Shown here piece after piece: positions 8,866 through 16,186 of a DNA stretch of 64,000 nt. The notes below the pieces were generated by a model. That model was not told the origin of the DNA. It saw only the letters and a list, made by a program, of their open reading frames with translations, and ran no database searches. The position numbers were made by a program, and so were the translations under genes. Origin of the DNA: Pseudomonadota bacterium (GTDB lineage: Bacteria; Pseudomonadota; Gammaproteobacteria; Burkholderiales; Rhodocyclaceae); contig JAFEDJ010000067.1 in NCBI GenBank assembly GCA_018241685.1, positions 62,001 through 126,000 of the forward strand, written 5' to 3'. How positions within the stretch are numbered: the stretch's first letter is position 1; each line of letters begins with the position of its first letter.

Positions 8866-9086
8866 AGCTGAACATCAACCAGTGGGTGCGCGTTTTTGCC
8901 GGCACCTTCGTACTCGTCTCCCTCGGTCTCGGCGTAGAGGGCAGTCCCTTCTTCGTCAGCCACAACTTCCTGTGGTTCACCGCCTTCGTCGGCGCCAATC
9001 TGTTGCAGAGCGGCTTCACGCGCTTCTGCCCGCTGGAGAACATCCTGCGCAAGTTCGGCGTCAAGGATGAGGTCGGCTGCCGCTGA
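8862..9086 (+). CDS. DUF2892 (YgaP transmembrane-like) small membrane protein
   Basis: A 74-residue protein starting MKLNINQWVRVFAGTFVLVS, with two hydrophobic segments (about residues 9-28 and 34-52) and a conserved tail FTRFCPLENILRKFGV. This CPL-type tail and the MNINQWVR-like start match the DUF2892 family, which also forms the membrane anchor of the rhodanese YgaP. It overlaps the permease stop codon (ATGA) and is translationally coupled. The link with the BigR/YgaV-like palindrome at the head of the operon suggests a reactive-sulfur or oxidant response, which is inference from neighbours. Confidence 0.85.
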   Translation: MKLNINQWVRVFAGTFVLVSLGLGVEGSPFFVSHNFLWFTAFVGANLLQSGFTRFCPLENILRKFGVKDEVGCR

Positions 9087-9148
9087 GATTGTGGCGAGGC
9101 GTGGCGGCGCCTCAAGCTTTGGGGCCGCAGGCCGTACACCTGCGGGTC

Positions 9149-12100
9149 ATGAGTCCGATACCCGCAACCCCGTCGAGCCGCATCCGGGCCGTCCTTCGCC
9201 ACCTGTGCAGCCTGCCGGGTATGGAGCGGCGCTGGTTCGGCCTGGTCCTCGGGCTTGGGCTACTGCTTACCGGCTGGGGCTGGTCCTACCTGCGTAACCA
9301 GGATGCGGAGTTTGAGCAGGCCCGCCACGAAGCGGCGGCCGATCGGCTGGAGCACCAACTGAAGGAGCGTTTCGGCAAGGTCGATTTCATCCTGCGCGGG
9401 GTCACCGGGATGTTCTCCGCCCAGAACCTCGTCGAGCGGCGTGAATTCGAGACCTACGTGGCCGGCCTGAAGCCGACCGAGGCGCTGCCCGAGGTGCTGG
9501 GCATCGGCTTTGCACGGCGCGTCGAAGCGCTCCGCATCCCGGCCATCGAGGCCTTGCTGTCGGCCAGCTACGGTAAGCCGACCCGCGTGCTGCCGCGGCC
9601 CGATCCGCGGGTCCAGCGCCTGAGTTTTCCGCTGGTATATCTATGGCCGCTCAGCGATCGCGCAGATAGCGTGATCGGTCTGGATGGCTACGCCGACCCG
9701 GTACGTCGGTGGGCGATGGACGCCGCGCTGAAGTCCGGCGAGATGGCGATGAGCGCTCTCGCCGAGCTGACGGGAAGGGATTCTGCCGAAAGGGTGCCCG
9801 GCGTCGTGCTGTACCGGGCGGCGAGACCGGTCGATGAACTCGGCGCCAGCGACGGGGATGTTGCCGATGGACTTGTGGTGCTCGCTATTGCGGTGACGCC
9901 GATGTTCGACACGCTGCGTGTGGCGGCCATCGCTGGCTACGATCTGGTGGTGGATGACGTCACCGACGCGATACCTCGACGCGTCTACTCGGACGTGGCC
10001 ACCATGCAGGTGTCGCCGGTGGTGGTGCGGGAAGTGCGCTTCGGCGAGCGCGACTGGCGCCTGTCGATTCTGGCACCGCCAGCAACGAGCCAATGGGCGA
10101 CATCCACGCTGGCCGCCTTGGGAGGCAGTGTGGCCAGCGTGTTGCTGGCCCTTGTGGTGGCCAGCCTGGCCGGGCAACAGAAGCGGGCCGAGAGTCTGGC
10201 TGCCGACATGACCCGGGAACTGTGCGCCAGTGAGAAGCGCTTCGAGCTGGCCGTCTCGGCGACGGACGAAGGAATCTGGGAGTGGCAGGCCGACCGCCGC
10301 GAGATCTTCCTGTCGCCACGTTGCGACCGCCTGCTGGGCTACCCGGAGGGCGGCTTGCCGCGCAGCGGACGCGGCATCCTGCGTTCCATGTCGGTGTCGG
10401 GGCGGCGCGATTTCATCGCCGCGTTCCGGGGCTTGATCCGTGATACGCGTGCCCTCGACTGCGTGGTGCCGATTGCCCGCGTCGACGGCAGCATTGGCTG
10501 GTTCCATCTGGCCGGCAAGGCCGAGTTCGATGCCGCTGGGAAGCCCATGCGGACTGCCGGTGCCGCGTCCGATGTCACGGCCCTGCGGCGTGCCCGCCAG
10601 GCCGTAGTGGATTCCCATGCCCGTCTCGATGCGTTGTACCAGCACGCGTCCCTCGGTATGGCCCTGATCGACGCCGAGGGGCTTTACCAGCAGGCCAATC
10701 CGGCTTTTTGCCGCATTACCGGGTATTCGGAGGACGAACTGCGCGCCGGCTGCGAACTGGAGCCTGGAGCGAAGGCCGATGGCGGCCCGGCTGGAGCGCC
10801 GACGGTCATCGCCAGCGCCCGCGAGACCGAGTTCGTACGCAAGGACGGGCGACGCGTACCGGTGCTGGTGACGACCACGGTGGTCGGCGGCAGTGACGGT
10901 CAGCGCTGGCTGATCGTCGAGGACGTGACGGCCCGCAAGGCCGAGCAGCAAGCCATCCAGGAGGCCCATGCGACCAACGAATCGCTGATCGCCGCGATGC
11001 CCGACATGCTGTTCCAGCTCAATGGCGAGATGCGCATCGTGCGCTACCACGCGGACAGCCGGGAAACCCTGTCGATGCCGCCGGAGGCTTTTCTCGGCAA
11101 GCGCCTGGACGAATCCCTGTCGCCGGACATGGCACGCCGCTTCGCCGAGGCGGCCCAGGCCGCGTCGCTCAGCGGGCTGTTGCAGCGTGTCGAGTACACG
11201 TCCGCCCGTGGGGGCCGCCAACGCCATTTCGAAGCGCGCTTCCGGGCCGTGCGCACCGGCGGGGCACTGGCGGTGATTCGCGACGTTACCGATCTCAAGG
11301 AGACCGAACTGGCCCTGCGCGAAAGCGAGGCCCGCTGGCAGTTTGCGCTGGACGGCGCCGGCGACGGGGTGTGGGACTGGAATATCGCGAGCGGCAAGGT
11401 CTTCCGCTCCCCGCGCTGGCTGAGCATGCTCGGCTATGGGGCGGAGGAGGCCGAGGAGAGCGGCAAGGAGTGGGCGTGGCGGGTCCATCCCGACGACCTG
11501 TCGGGGCTGCTGGCGGCCCGCGATGCGCATCTGCGCGGGGATACGCCCTATTTCACGCACCAGGCGCGGCTGCTCTGCAGGAACGGCAAATACAAATGGG
11601 TGATGGCGCGCGGCCTGGTAGTGGAGCGCAACGACAACGGCCGGGCGTTGCGCATGATCGGCACGCAGACCGACATCGACGAAGTGAAGGCCCGCGAGGC
11701 GCAGATCCTCGACCACAACCTCGACCTGGCCACGTTGGTGGAGGCGCGCACGCGGGATCTGCAGGCCGCCAAGGAGGCTGCCGAGGCAGCCAACGAGGCC
11801 AAGTCGATTTTCCTGGCCAATATGTCCCATGAGTTGCGCACGCCGATGCACGGCGTGCTCAGTTACGCCCGCCTCGGTGAAAGCCGCATCACCCAGGCTG
11901 GTCACGAGAAGCTGCGCGGCTATTTCCATCGCATCCGGGTCAGCGGCGAGCGCTTGCTGCTGTTGCTCAACGACCTGCTCGACCTGTCCAAGCTGGAGGC
12001 TGGGCAGATGGTGTTGAATCTGCAAGCGGTCGACATGTCCAGGGTGTTGCAGGACGGCTTGAGGGAGTTCGAGGCGCTCTTCCAGGCCCGCGCACTGCAG

Positions 12101-12559
12101 GTGTGTGTCGAGCAGGACGCCGAGTTGCCGCGTATCAACGGGGACGCGGCGCGCTTGGGGCAGGTGGTGATGAATCTGCTGTCGAATGCCGCCAAGTTCA
12201 CGCCGGAGGGCAAGGGCATCCTGCTGTCCCTGCATGTCGGTCGGCTGTCCGATGGCGCTGCCACGCCGGTTGCGCAAGACGGCTCTGCGCTGGTGTTCTG
12301 CGTGTCCGACGAAGGGGTGGGCATTCCGGTGGGGGAGCTCGGCGCGGTCTTCGACAAGTTCGTGCAGAGCAGCCGGACCCGTACCGGCGCCGGGGGAACG
12401 GGGCTGGGGCTGGCGATCTGCCAGGAGATCATCGCCGCTCATGGCGGATTCATCCGTGCGCGCAATAATTCGGCCGGCGGTGCAGAATTCATCGTCGCAT
12501 TGCCGTTGGCCGAACAGGACAGGCCGACGTTGGCAGAGGCCAAAGAAGGAGAAACATGA
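9149..12559 (+). CDS. CHASE-PAS hybrid-free sensor histidine kinase
   Basis: A membrane-bound sensor of about 1136 residues. A first TM segment (WFGLVLGLGLLLTGWGW) is followed by a periplasmic CHASE domain (roughly residues 60-310) and a second TM (LAALGGSVASVLLALVVASL). Four PAS/PAC units start near residues 355, 490, 607 and 724. A long coiled coil then leads to HisKA with the phospho-acceptor in FLANMSHELRTPMHGVLSY, and HATPase with NLLSNAAKFTPEG, DEGVGIP and GGTGLGLAI. No receiver domain is attached. The longest frame begins at a TTG (9089); ATG 9149 is my choice and ATG 9221 is also possible. It overlaps the next gene by ATGA, so the kinase probably phosphorylates one or both downstream receivers. 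Confidence 0.9.
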   Translation: MSPIPATPSSRIRAVLRHLCSLPGMERRWFGLVLGLGLLLTGWGWSYLRNQDAEFEQARHEAAADRLEHQLKERFGKVDFILRGVTGMFSAQNLVERREFETYVAGLKPTEALPEVLGIGFARRVEALRIPAIEALLSASYGKPTRVLPRPDPRVQRLSFPLVYLWPLSDRADSVIGLDGYADPVRRWAMDAALKSGEMAMSALAELTGRDSAERVPGVVLYRAARPVDELGASDGDVADGLVVLAIAVTPMFDTLRVAAIAGYDLVVDDVTDAIPRRVYSDVATMQVSPVVVREVRFGERDWRLSILAPPATSQWATSTLAALGGSVASVLLALVVASLAGQQKRAESLAADMTRELCASEKRFELAVSATDEGIWEWQADRREIFLSPRCDRLLGYPEGGLPRSGRGILRSMSVSGRRDFIAAFRGLIRDTRALDCVVPIARVDGSIGWFHLAGKAEFDAAGKPMRTAGAASDVTALRRARQAVVDSHARLDALYQHASLGMALIDAEGLYQQANPAFCRITGYSEDELRAGCELEPGAKADGGPAGAPTVIASARETEFVRKDGRRVPVLVTTTVVGGSDGQRWLIVEDVTARKAEQQAIQEAHATNESLIAAMPDMLFQLNGEMRIVRYHADSRETLSMPPEAFLGKRLDESLSPDMARRFAEAAQAASLSGLLQRVEYTSARGGRQRHFEARFRAVRTGGALAVIRDVTDLKETELALRESEARWQFALDGAGDGVWDWNIASGKVFRSPRWLSMLGYGAEEAEESGKEWAWRVHPDDLSGLLAARDAHLRGDTPYFTHQARLLCRNGKYKWVMARGLVVERNDNGRALRMIGTQTDIDEVKAREAQILDHNLDLATLVEARTRDLQAAKEAAEAANEAKSIFLANMSHELRTPMHGVLSYARLGESRITQAGHEKLRGYFHRIRVSGERLLLLLNDLLDLSKLEAGQMVLNLQAVDMSRVLQDGLREFEALFQARALQVCVEQDAELPRINGDAARLGQVVMNLLSNAAKFTPEGKGILLSLHVGRLSDGAATPVAQDGSALVFCVSDEGVGIPVGELGAVFDKFVQSSRTRTGAGGTGLGLAICQEIIAAHGGFIRARNNSAGGAEFIVALPLAEQDRPTLAEAKEGET

Positions 12560-13461
12560 ACAAGGCAAGAATATTGGTCGTAGACGACGAGCCTTTCAAT
12601 CTGGATATCGTCGGTGAATACCTGGATGAAATGGGCTTCGAACTGGTGATGGTGGATTCCGGCGAGGCGGCCTGGCAAGCCTTGAGTCAGCCGGACTCTC
12701 GCTTTGACCTGGTCCTGCTCGACCGCATGATGCCGGGCATGGACGGCATCAGCGTGCTGCGCCGGATCAAGAGCGACGAACGCCTGCGTTCGATCCCGGT
12801 GATCATGCAGACCGCCGCGACCTCACCCGAACAGGTCCGCGAAGGGTTGGCGGCCGGGGCCTTCTACTACCTCACCAAGCCTTTCGAGGGCGAAGCGCTG
12901 CAGACCATCATCCGCTCCGCCCTTGACGACATGCGCGTGCGTCGCGAGCTGACGGCTAGTCTGGCTGAGCAGGCGCAGGCCTTCCGCTGCATCAAGGAGG
13001 GCGAATTCCGCATCCGCACCCTCGAAGAGGCGCGGGTACTGGCCTCCTTCATCGCCTTGCTGGGGCCACAACCGGACATGCTGGCGATGGGCTTGTCCGA
13101 ACTTTTGGTGAACGGCGTCGAGCACGGAAACCTGGGAATCGAATTCTCCGAGAAGAGCCGCCTGCGCGAGAGCGACAGCTGGGAAGAGGAGATCACCCGG
13201 CGGCTCGCGCTGCCGGAAAACCGGGACAAGGTCGTGCGCTTGCGCGTGCGCAGCGACGACAGCCGCTGGGTGTTCGAGATCCGCGACGATGGCGAAGGCT
13301 TCGATTGGCGCCAGTTCCTCGATTTCGATCCGGAGCGCGCCTTTGCCCCCAACGGGCGTGGCATCGCGCTGTCCCGCCAGCTGGCCTTTGCGAGCCTGAC
13401 TTACCTGCCGCCGGGCAACCAGGTGGTGGTCACGGTTCCCAAAGTCCAGGGCCTGATCTGA
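12556..13461 (+). CDS. Response regulator with C-terminal RsbW-like HATPase
   Basis: The 301-residue product has a REC domain (about 1-125) with the acidic pair in VVDDEP, the phospho-Asp in VLLDRMMPGMDG and Lys in YLTKPF. After a short helical linker there is an anti-sigma-factor-type HATPase (about 150-295) with GLSELLVNGVEHGNLGI as the N box, EIRDDGEGFDW as the G1 box and NGRGIALSRQLA. Such REC-HATPase proteins can act as serine kinases in partner switching. It is coupled to the histidine kinase by a 4-bp overlap and followed by a PP2C protein. No STAS antagonist or sigma factor lies nearby, so the partner is unknown. Confidence 0.88.
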   Translation: MNKARILVVDDEPFNLDIVGEYLDEMGFELVMVDSGEAAWQALSQPDSRFDLVLLDRMMPGMDGISVLRRIKSDERLRSIPVIMQTAATSPEQVREGLAAGAFYYLTKPFEGEALQTIIRSALDDMRVRRELTASLAEQAQAFRCIKEGEFRIRTLEEARVLASFIALLGPQPDMLAMGLSELLVNGVEHGNLGIEFSEKSRLRESDSWEEEITRRLALPENRDKVVRLRVRSDDSRWVFEIRDDGEGFDWRQFLDFDPERAFAPNGRGIALSRQLAFASLTYLPPGNQVVVTVPKVQGLI

Positions 13462-13528
13462 TACGTACTGGATGGATATTGCGGGTGCGCCGCCGAAGGG
13501 CGCGCCCGCCAACTGCAGAGACTCTGTA

Positions 13529-15091
13529 ATGGCAGAAAAACCGTTGCGCGTGCTGGTTGCGGATGACATTGCGTCGAACCGGAGCATCGTAGGCACTTTC
13601 CTGGCCCACCTGAATTGCGTTCCCATCTATGCGGAGGATGGTGTCGAAGCCGTCGAGCTGTTCCGACGCGAATCGCCGGACGTGGTGTTGATGGACCTGA
13701 TGATGCCGCGGATGGACGGCTTCGAGGCGATCCGCCAGATCCGCAGCATTGCCGGCGACCGCTGGGTACCGGTGATCATCCTGTCGGCCCTCAGTGGTGA
13801 GGGAGACATCGTTCATGGGTTGGACATCGGTGCCGACGATTACCTTGCCAAACCTCTGTCCTTCCCTGTTTTCGCCGCGCGTTTCAAGGCCCTGCGCCGC
13901 CTGCTCGACATGCAGCGGCGACTGGCGAGTTCCCTGGAGCAGGTCCGGGCGGTGGCCAACGGGGTCATCGACGGCATCATCTCGGCCGATGAGAATGGCC
14001 GCATCCTGTCGGTGAACCGGGCGGCTAGCCAGATCTTCGGCTATTCATCGTCGGAGATGATCGGGCAGCCCCTCGGGATGCTGATGTCGGATGGCGATTT
14101 CGGTACCGAGCTGTCCATCCCCAGGCTGTTGTCGTCCGGGCAGATGAAGGCTGGCGGTCAGATCCGCGAGATGCTGGGGCGCCGCAAGAGCGGCGCGACC
14201 TTCCCGATGGAGGTCGGCATGTCCGATCTTCAGTTGCCCAACCGGCGCATGTTCATCGGTGTCGTCCGCGACGTCTCCGAGGCGCGCCGCATCCAGCGCC
14301 AGCTGGTCGACGACGCGGCCCGTTTGCAGCGCTACCACGACGAGTCGGAGCGCGAGCAGGAGCTGGCGATGAACATCATGGAGCGCCAGATCCGCAGCGA
14401 CTGGCTGCACGACCGCGCGGTGCAGTATGCGGTGCTGCCGGCGCGCAATTTCTCCGGAGACGTGGTGGCCGTGGCGCGCGCGCCGGACGGCGCCCTGTAC
14501 GCGATGCTGGCTGATGCCACCGGCCACGGGCTGGCCGCCGCGGTGAGCGTGCTGCCGGCACTGGGCGCGTTCTACCGAGGCGCCGCGCGCAACGCACCGC
14601 TGACGAGTCTGGTGACCGAGCTCAATGATCTACTGTGTGGCCTGCTGCCGGCCGGACGCTTCGTCGCGTCGGCACTGGTGCGCCTGGAGGCCGCTGCTCC
14701 GCAGGGGCAGATCTGGGTCGGCGGCGTGCCCGACGTGCTGCTGATCGATGAGCGTGGTGCGGTGCTGCAGCGCTTTGTTTCCCGGCAGCTGCCTCTCGGC
14801 ATCCTGCCGTCTGCCGAGGCCGGAATTGCCTGTGAGGTCTTCGGTTGGAATGCTGCGTCGCAGATCGTGCTCTGCTCGGATGGCCTGACCGAGGCCGAGA
14901 ACCGCCAGGGCCAGTCCTTCGGCGATGCCGGCCTGGAACAGACCCTGCGTGCAACGCCGCCGGCATCGCGGGTGGCCGGCCTGCGCGAGGCGCTGACCCG
15001 CCACCTGGGCCGCCAGTCGGCGGCTGACGATGTGTCGGTGCTGATCCTCGACTGTCTGGTCGATGGCGAAGGGGCGGCCCGGGCCTCGTGA
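13529..15091 (+). CDS. REC-PAS-PP2C (SpoIIE/RsbU-type) serine phosphatase regulator
   Basis: A 520-residue protein with an N-terminal REC domain (VADD; phospho-Asp in VVLMDLMMPRMDG; Lys in YLAKPL), a PAS domain near residues 145-260 (VANGVIDGIISADENGRIL) and a coiled coil. A PP2C/SpoIIE domain from about residue 310 follows, with the metal-binding ADATGHGLAAA and the late SDGLTEAEN and ADDVSVLIL motifs. The metal-ligand aspartates appear intact, so it should be active. The start at 13529 (MAEKPLRV) directly precedes the REC domain; a longer frame begins at 13472. Together with the preceding REC-HATPase it has the kinase/phosphatase logic of partner-switching pathways controlling stress, biofilm or motility. 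Confidence 0.88.
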   Translation: MAEKPLRVLVADDIASNRSIVGTFLAHLNCVPIYAEDGVEAVELFRRESPDVVLMDLMMPRMDGFEAIRQIRSIAGDRWVPVIILSALSGEGDIVHGLDIGADDYLAKPLSFPVFAARFKALRRLLDMQRRLASSLEQVRAVANGVIDGIISADENGRILSVNRAASQIFGYSSSEMIGQPLGMLMSDGDFGTELSIPRLLSSGQMKAGGQIREMLGRRKSGATFPMEVGMSDLQLPNRRMFIGVVRDVSEARRIQRQLVDDAARLQRYHDESEREQELAMNIMERQIRSDWLHDRAVQYAVLPARNFSGDVVAVARAPDGALYAMLADATGHGLAAAVSVLPALGAFYRGAARNAPLTSLVTELNDLLCGLLPAGRFVASALVRLEAAAPQGQIWVGGVPDVLLIDERGAVLQRFVSRQLPLGILPSAEAGIACEVFGWNAASQIVLCSDGLTEAENRQGQSFGDAGLEQTLRATPPASRVAGLREALTRHLGRQSAADDVSVLILDCLVDGEGAARAS

Positions 15092-15172
15092 TGACGATCT
15101 ACCCGTGCAGTGGGGGCGAATGAACTTGCCTCCGCTTGTTACCCTCATAAGGGGAACAGGTTGATGTATCTC

Positions 15173-15189
15173 TGGCGCACTTCATGCTT
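15173..15189 (+). promoter_or_regulatory. Sigma-54 promoter for nasT
   Basis: TGGCGCACTTCATGCTT has GG (15174-15175) and GC (15186-15187) separated by exactly 10 bases, as in the -24/-12 consensus. It differs from TGGCAC-N5-TTGC at the A of GGCAC and the first T of TTGC. The distance to the nasT ATG is 35 bp. An overlapping inverted repeat GCACTT/AAGTGC spans 15178-15197. Confidence 0.6.
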
Positions 15190-15221
15190 TAAAGTGCCAT
15201 GTCTTTCCAGGGTGTTTTCTC

Positions 15222-15797
15222 ATGCTTCGAGTGCTTGTTGTCGACTCCTCCCGTGAGCGTGCCGCGGACGTCTGTGCCGCGGTAGCGCTGGCTGGCCATC
15301 AGGTGGCGGCGGTGCTGTCGAATGCCTTCGATCTGTCCGAGCAGGTCCTGGCCACCAAGCCGGATGTGATCTTCATCCAGGCCGATTCTCCCAGCCGCGA
15401 TACCCTCGAACATCTGGCCATCATGAACCGGGATTGTCCGCGCCCGGTGCTGCTGTTCTCGCAGGACTCCGATTCGGCGGCGATCCGCCGGGCCGTGAAG
15501 GCCGGCGTGTCCTCGTATGTCGTCGATTCGGTGTCGTCCGAGAGGCTCGACTCGCTGGTCGAGGTGGCCATTGCCCAGTTCGAGGCCTTCCAGCATCTGC
15601 GTGCCGAACGGGATGACGCGACTCGCAAGCTGAGTGAGCGCATCGTCGTGGACAAGGCCAAGGGCGTGCTGATGAAGGCCCGCGGCCTCGACGAGGATGC
15701 GGCCTATCACGCGCTGCGCAAGCTGGCGATGGAGCGCGGCCGCAAGGTGGCCGACGTGGCCCAGGATGTGATCGATATGGCCAACCTCCTACTCTGA
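15222..15797 (+). CDS. nasT: ANTAR-domain response regulator, nitrate/nitrite antiterminator
   Basis: An RNA-binding transcription antiterminator controlling nitrate assimilation genes. The 191-residue product has a receiver-like domain (LRVLVVDSSRERAADV; Asp in KPDVIFIQADSPS), a coiled coil (FEAFQHLRAERDDATRKLSER) and a C-terminal ANTAR three-helix domain. The ANTAR core is VDKAKGVLMKARGLDEDAAY followed by ALRKLAMERGRKVADVAQ. In NasT systems the nitrate-free sensor NasS holds NasT inactive; no NasS gene adjoins it here. Its target is very probably the two-hairpin leader at 16059-16115, immediately downstream. A strong terminator follows the gene, so the transport operon has its own promoter. 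Confidence 0.9.
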   Translation: MLRVLVVDSSRERAADVCAAVALAGHQVAAVLSNAFDLSEQVLATKPDVIFIQADSPSRDTLEHLAIMNRDCPRPVLLFSQDSDSAAIRRAVKAGVSSYVVDSVSSERLDSLVEVAIAQFEAFQHLRAERDDATRKLSERIVVDKAKGVLMKARGLDEDAAYHALRKLAMERGRKVADVAQDVIDMANLLL

Positions 15798-15833
15798 ATG
15801 GAGTAGGGGCCGACAGGGCGTGGATATAGATGG

Positions 15834-15865
15834 GGCGGTGGCGCGAAGGCGCTACCGCCTTTTTT
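15834..15865 (+). terminator. Rho-independent terminator after nasT
   Basis: GGCGGTGGCGC (15834-15844), loop GAAG, GCGCTACCGCC (15849-15859) forms an 11-bp stem with one G-T wobble, followed by six T residues. It ends the nasT transcript and isolates it from the nrt operon. Confidence 0.9.
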
Positions 15866-15924
15866 CTTGTGGATTTCCCGGTTTTTTTCGAAATGGGCCG
15901 GAATGGTGCCGGTAGAGCGATTGC

Positions 15925-15941
15925 TGCACTGCGGGAGTGCA
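15925..15941. promoter_or_regulatory. NtrC-type binding site (enhancer)
   Basis: TGCACT-GCGGG-AGTGCA is a perfect inverted repeat close to the NtrC consensus TGCACC-N5-GGTGCA. It lies about 90-105 bp upstream of the sigma-54 promoter at 16029, the usual enhancer distance. A weaker half-site (GGTGCC) sits about 20 bp further upstream. Confidence 0.7.
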
Positions 15942-16028
15942 TTCGTAGGGTGTGTTATTGATACCTCTTAGGGGGTAGTTTTGTGCCCGTTTTAGGCTTT
16001 TCTTTTTTATTCAATGTTTTGTTGTTGC

Positions 16029-16044
16029 TGGCACGGTCCTCGCT
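16029..16044 (+). promoter_or_regulatory. Sigma-54 promoter of the nitrate transport operon
   Basis: TGGCACGGTCCTCGCT matches the -24/-12 consensus TGGCACG-N4-TTGC at all but one key base, with GG (16030-31) and GC (16042-43) 10 bases apart. Transcription should begin near 16055, only a few bases before the first ANTAR hairpin. Confidence 0.82.
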
Positions 16045-16058
16045 AAATCCAGGCAGAA

Positions 16059-16115
16059 GTCGGACCAACGGCGGCCCGGCTTGATCAGGCGATCAGACTT
16101 GGACAAAGGCGTCCA
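16059..16115 (+). promoter_or_regulatory. ANTAR target: two-hairpin antiterminator RNA
   Basis: P1 is GTCGGACC-[AACGGC]-GGCCCGGC (16059-16080), eight positions with one A-C mismatch, closed by a hexaloop. P2 is TGGAC-[AAAGGC]-GTCCA (16100-16115). Both hexaloops have A at position 1 and G at position 4, the hallmark of ANTAR-recognised RNA. The linker is 19 nt. The P2 loop and 3' arm (16107-16115) are also part of the terminator's 5' arm, so P2 and the terminator exclude each other. Confidence 0.88.
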
Positions 16116-16162
16116 TCCCCCCAGCGCGAATCGCGCGGGGAGATGTGACGCCTCTTTTTTTT
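16107..16162 (+). terminator. Leader terminator (attenuator) of the nitrate transport operon
   Basis: The 5' arm 16107-16128 (AGGCGTCCATC..., ending GCGCG), loop AAT and 3' arm 16132-16153 form a very strong stem of about 20 bp with small bulges. It is followed by eight T residues (16155-16162) and lies 25 bp before the nrtA ATG. Default termination would be prevented when NasT stabilises the P1/P2 hairpins. Confidence 0.9.
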
Positions 16163-16186
16163 GGGTAAGCGGATCAGGGGCATGTG

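Noticed and set aside
9089..9148. TTG start for the histidine kinase
   Set aside because: No ribosome-binding site; residues before ATG 9149 do not resemble a membrane-protein N-terminus. ATG 9149 or 9221 is more likely.
9641..12568. 975-codon minus-strand open frame
   Set aside because: Antisense to the histidine kinase, with shadow-like composition and no recognisable domain.
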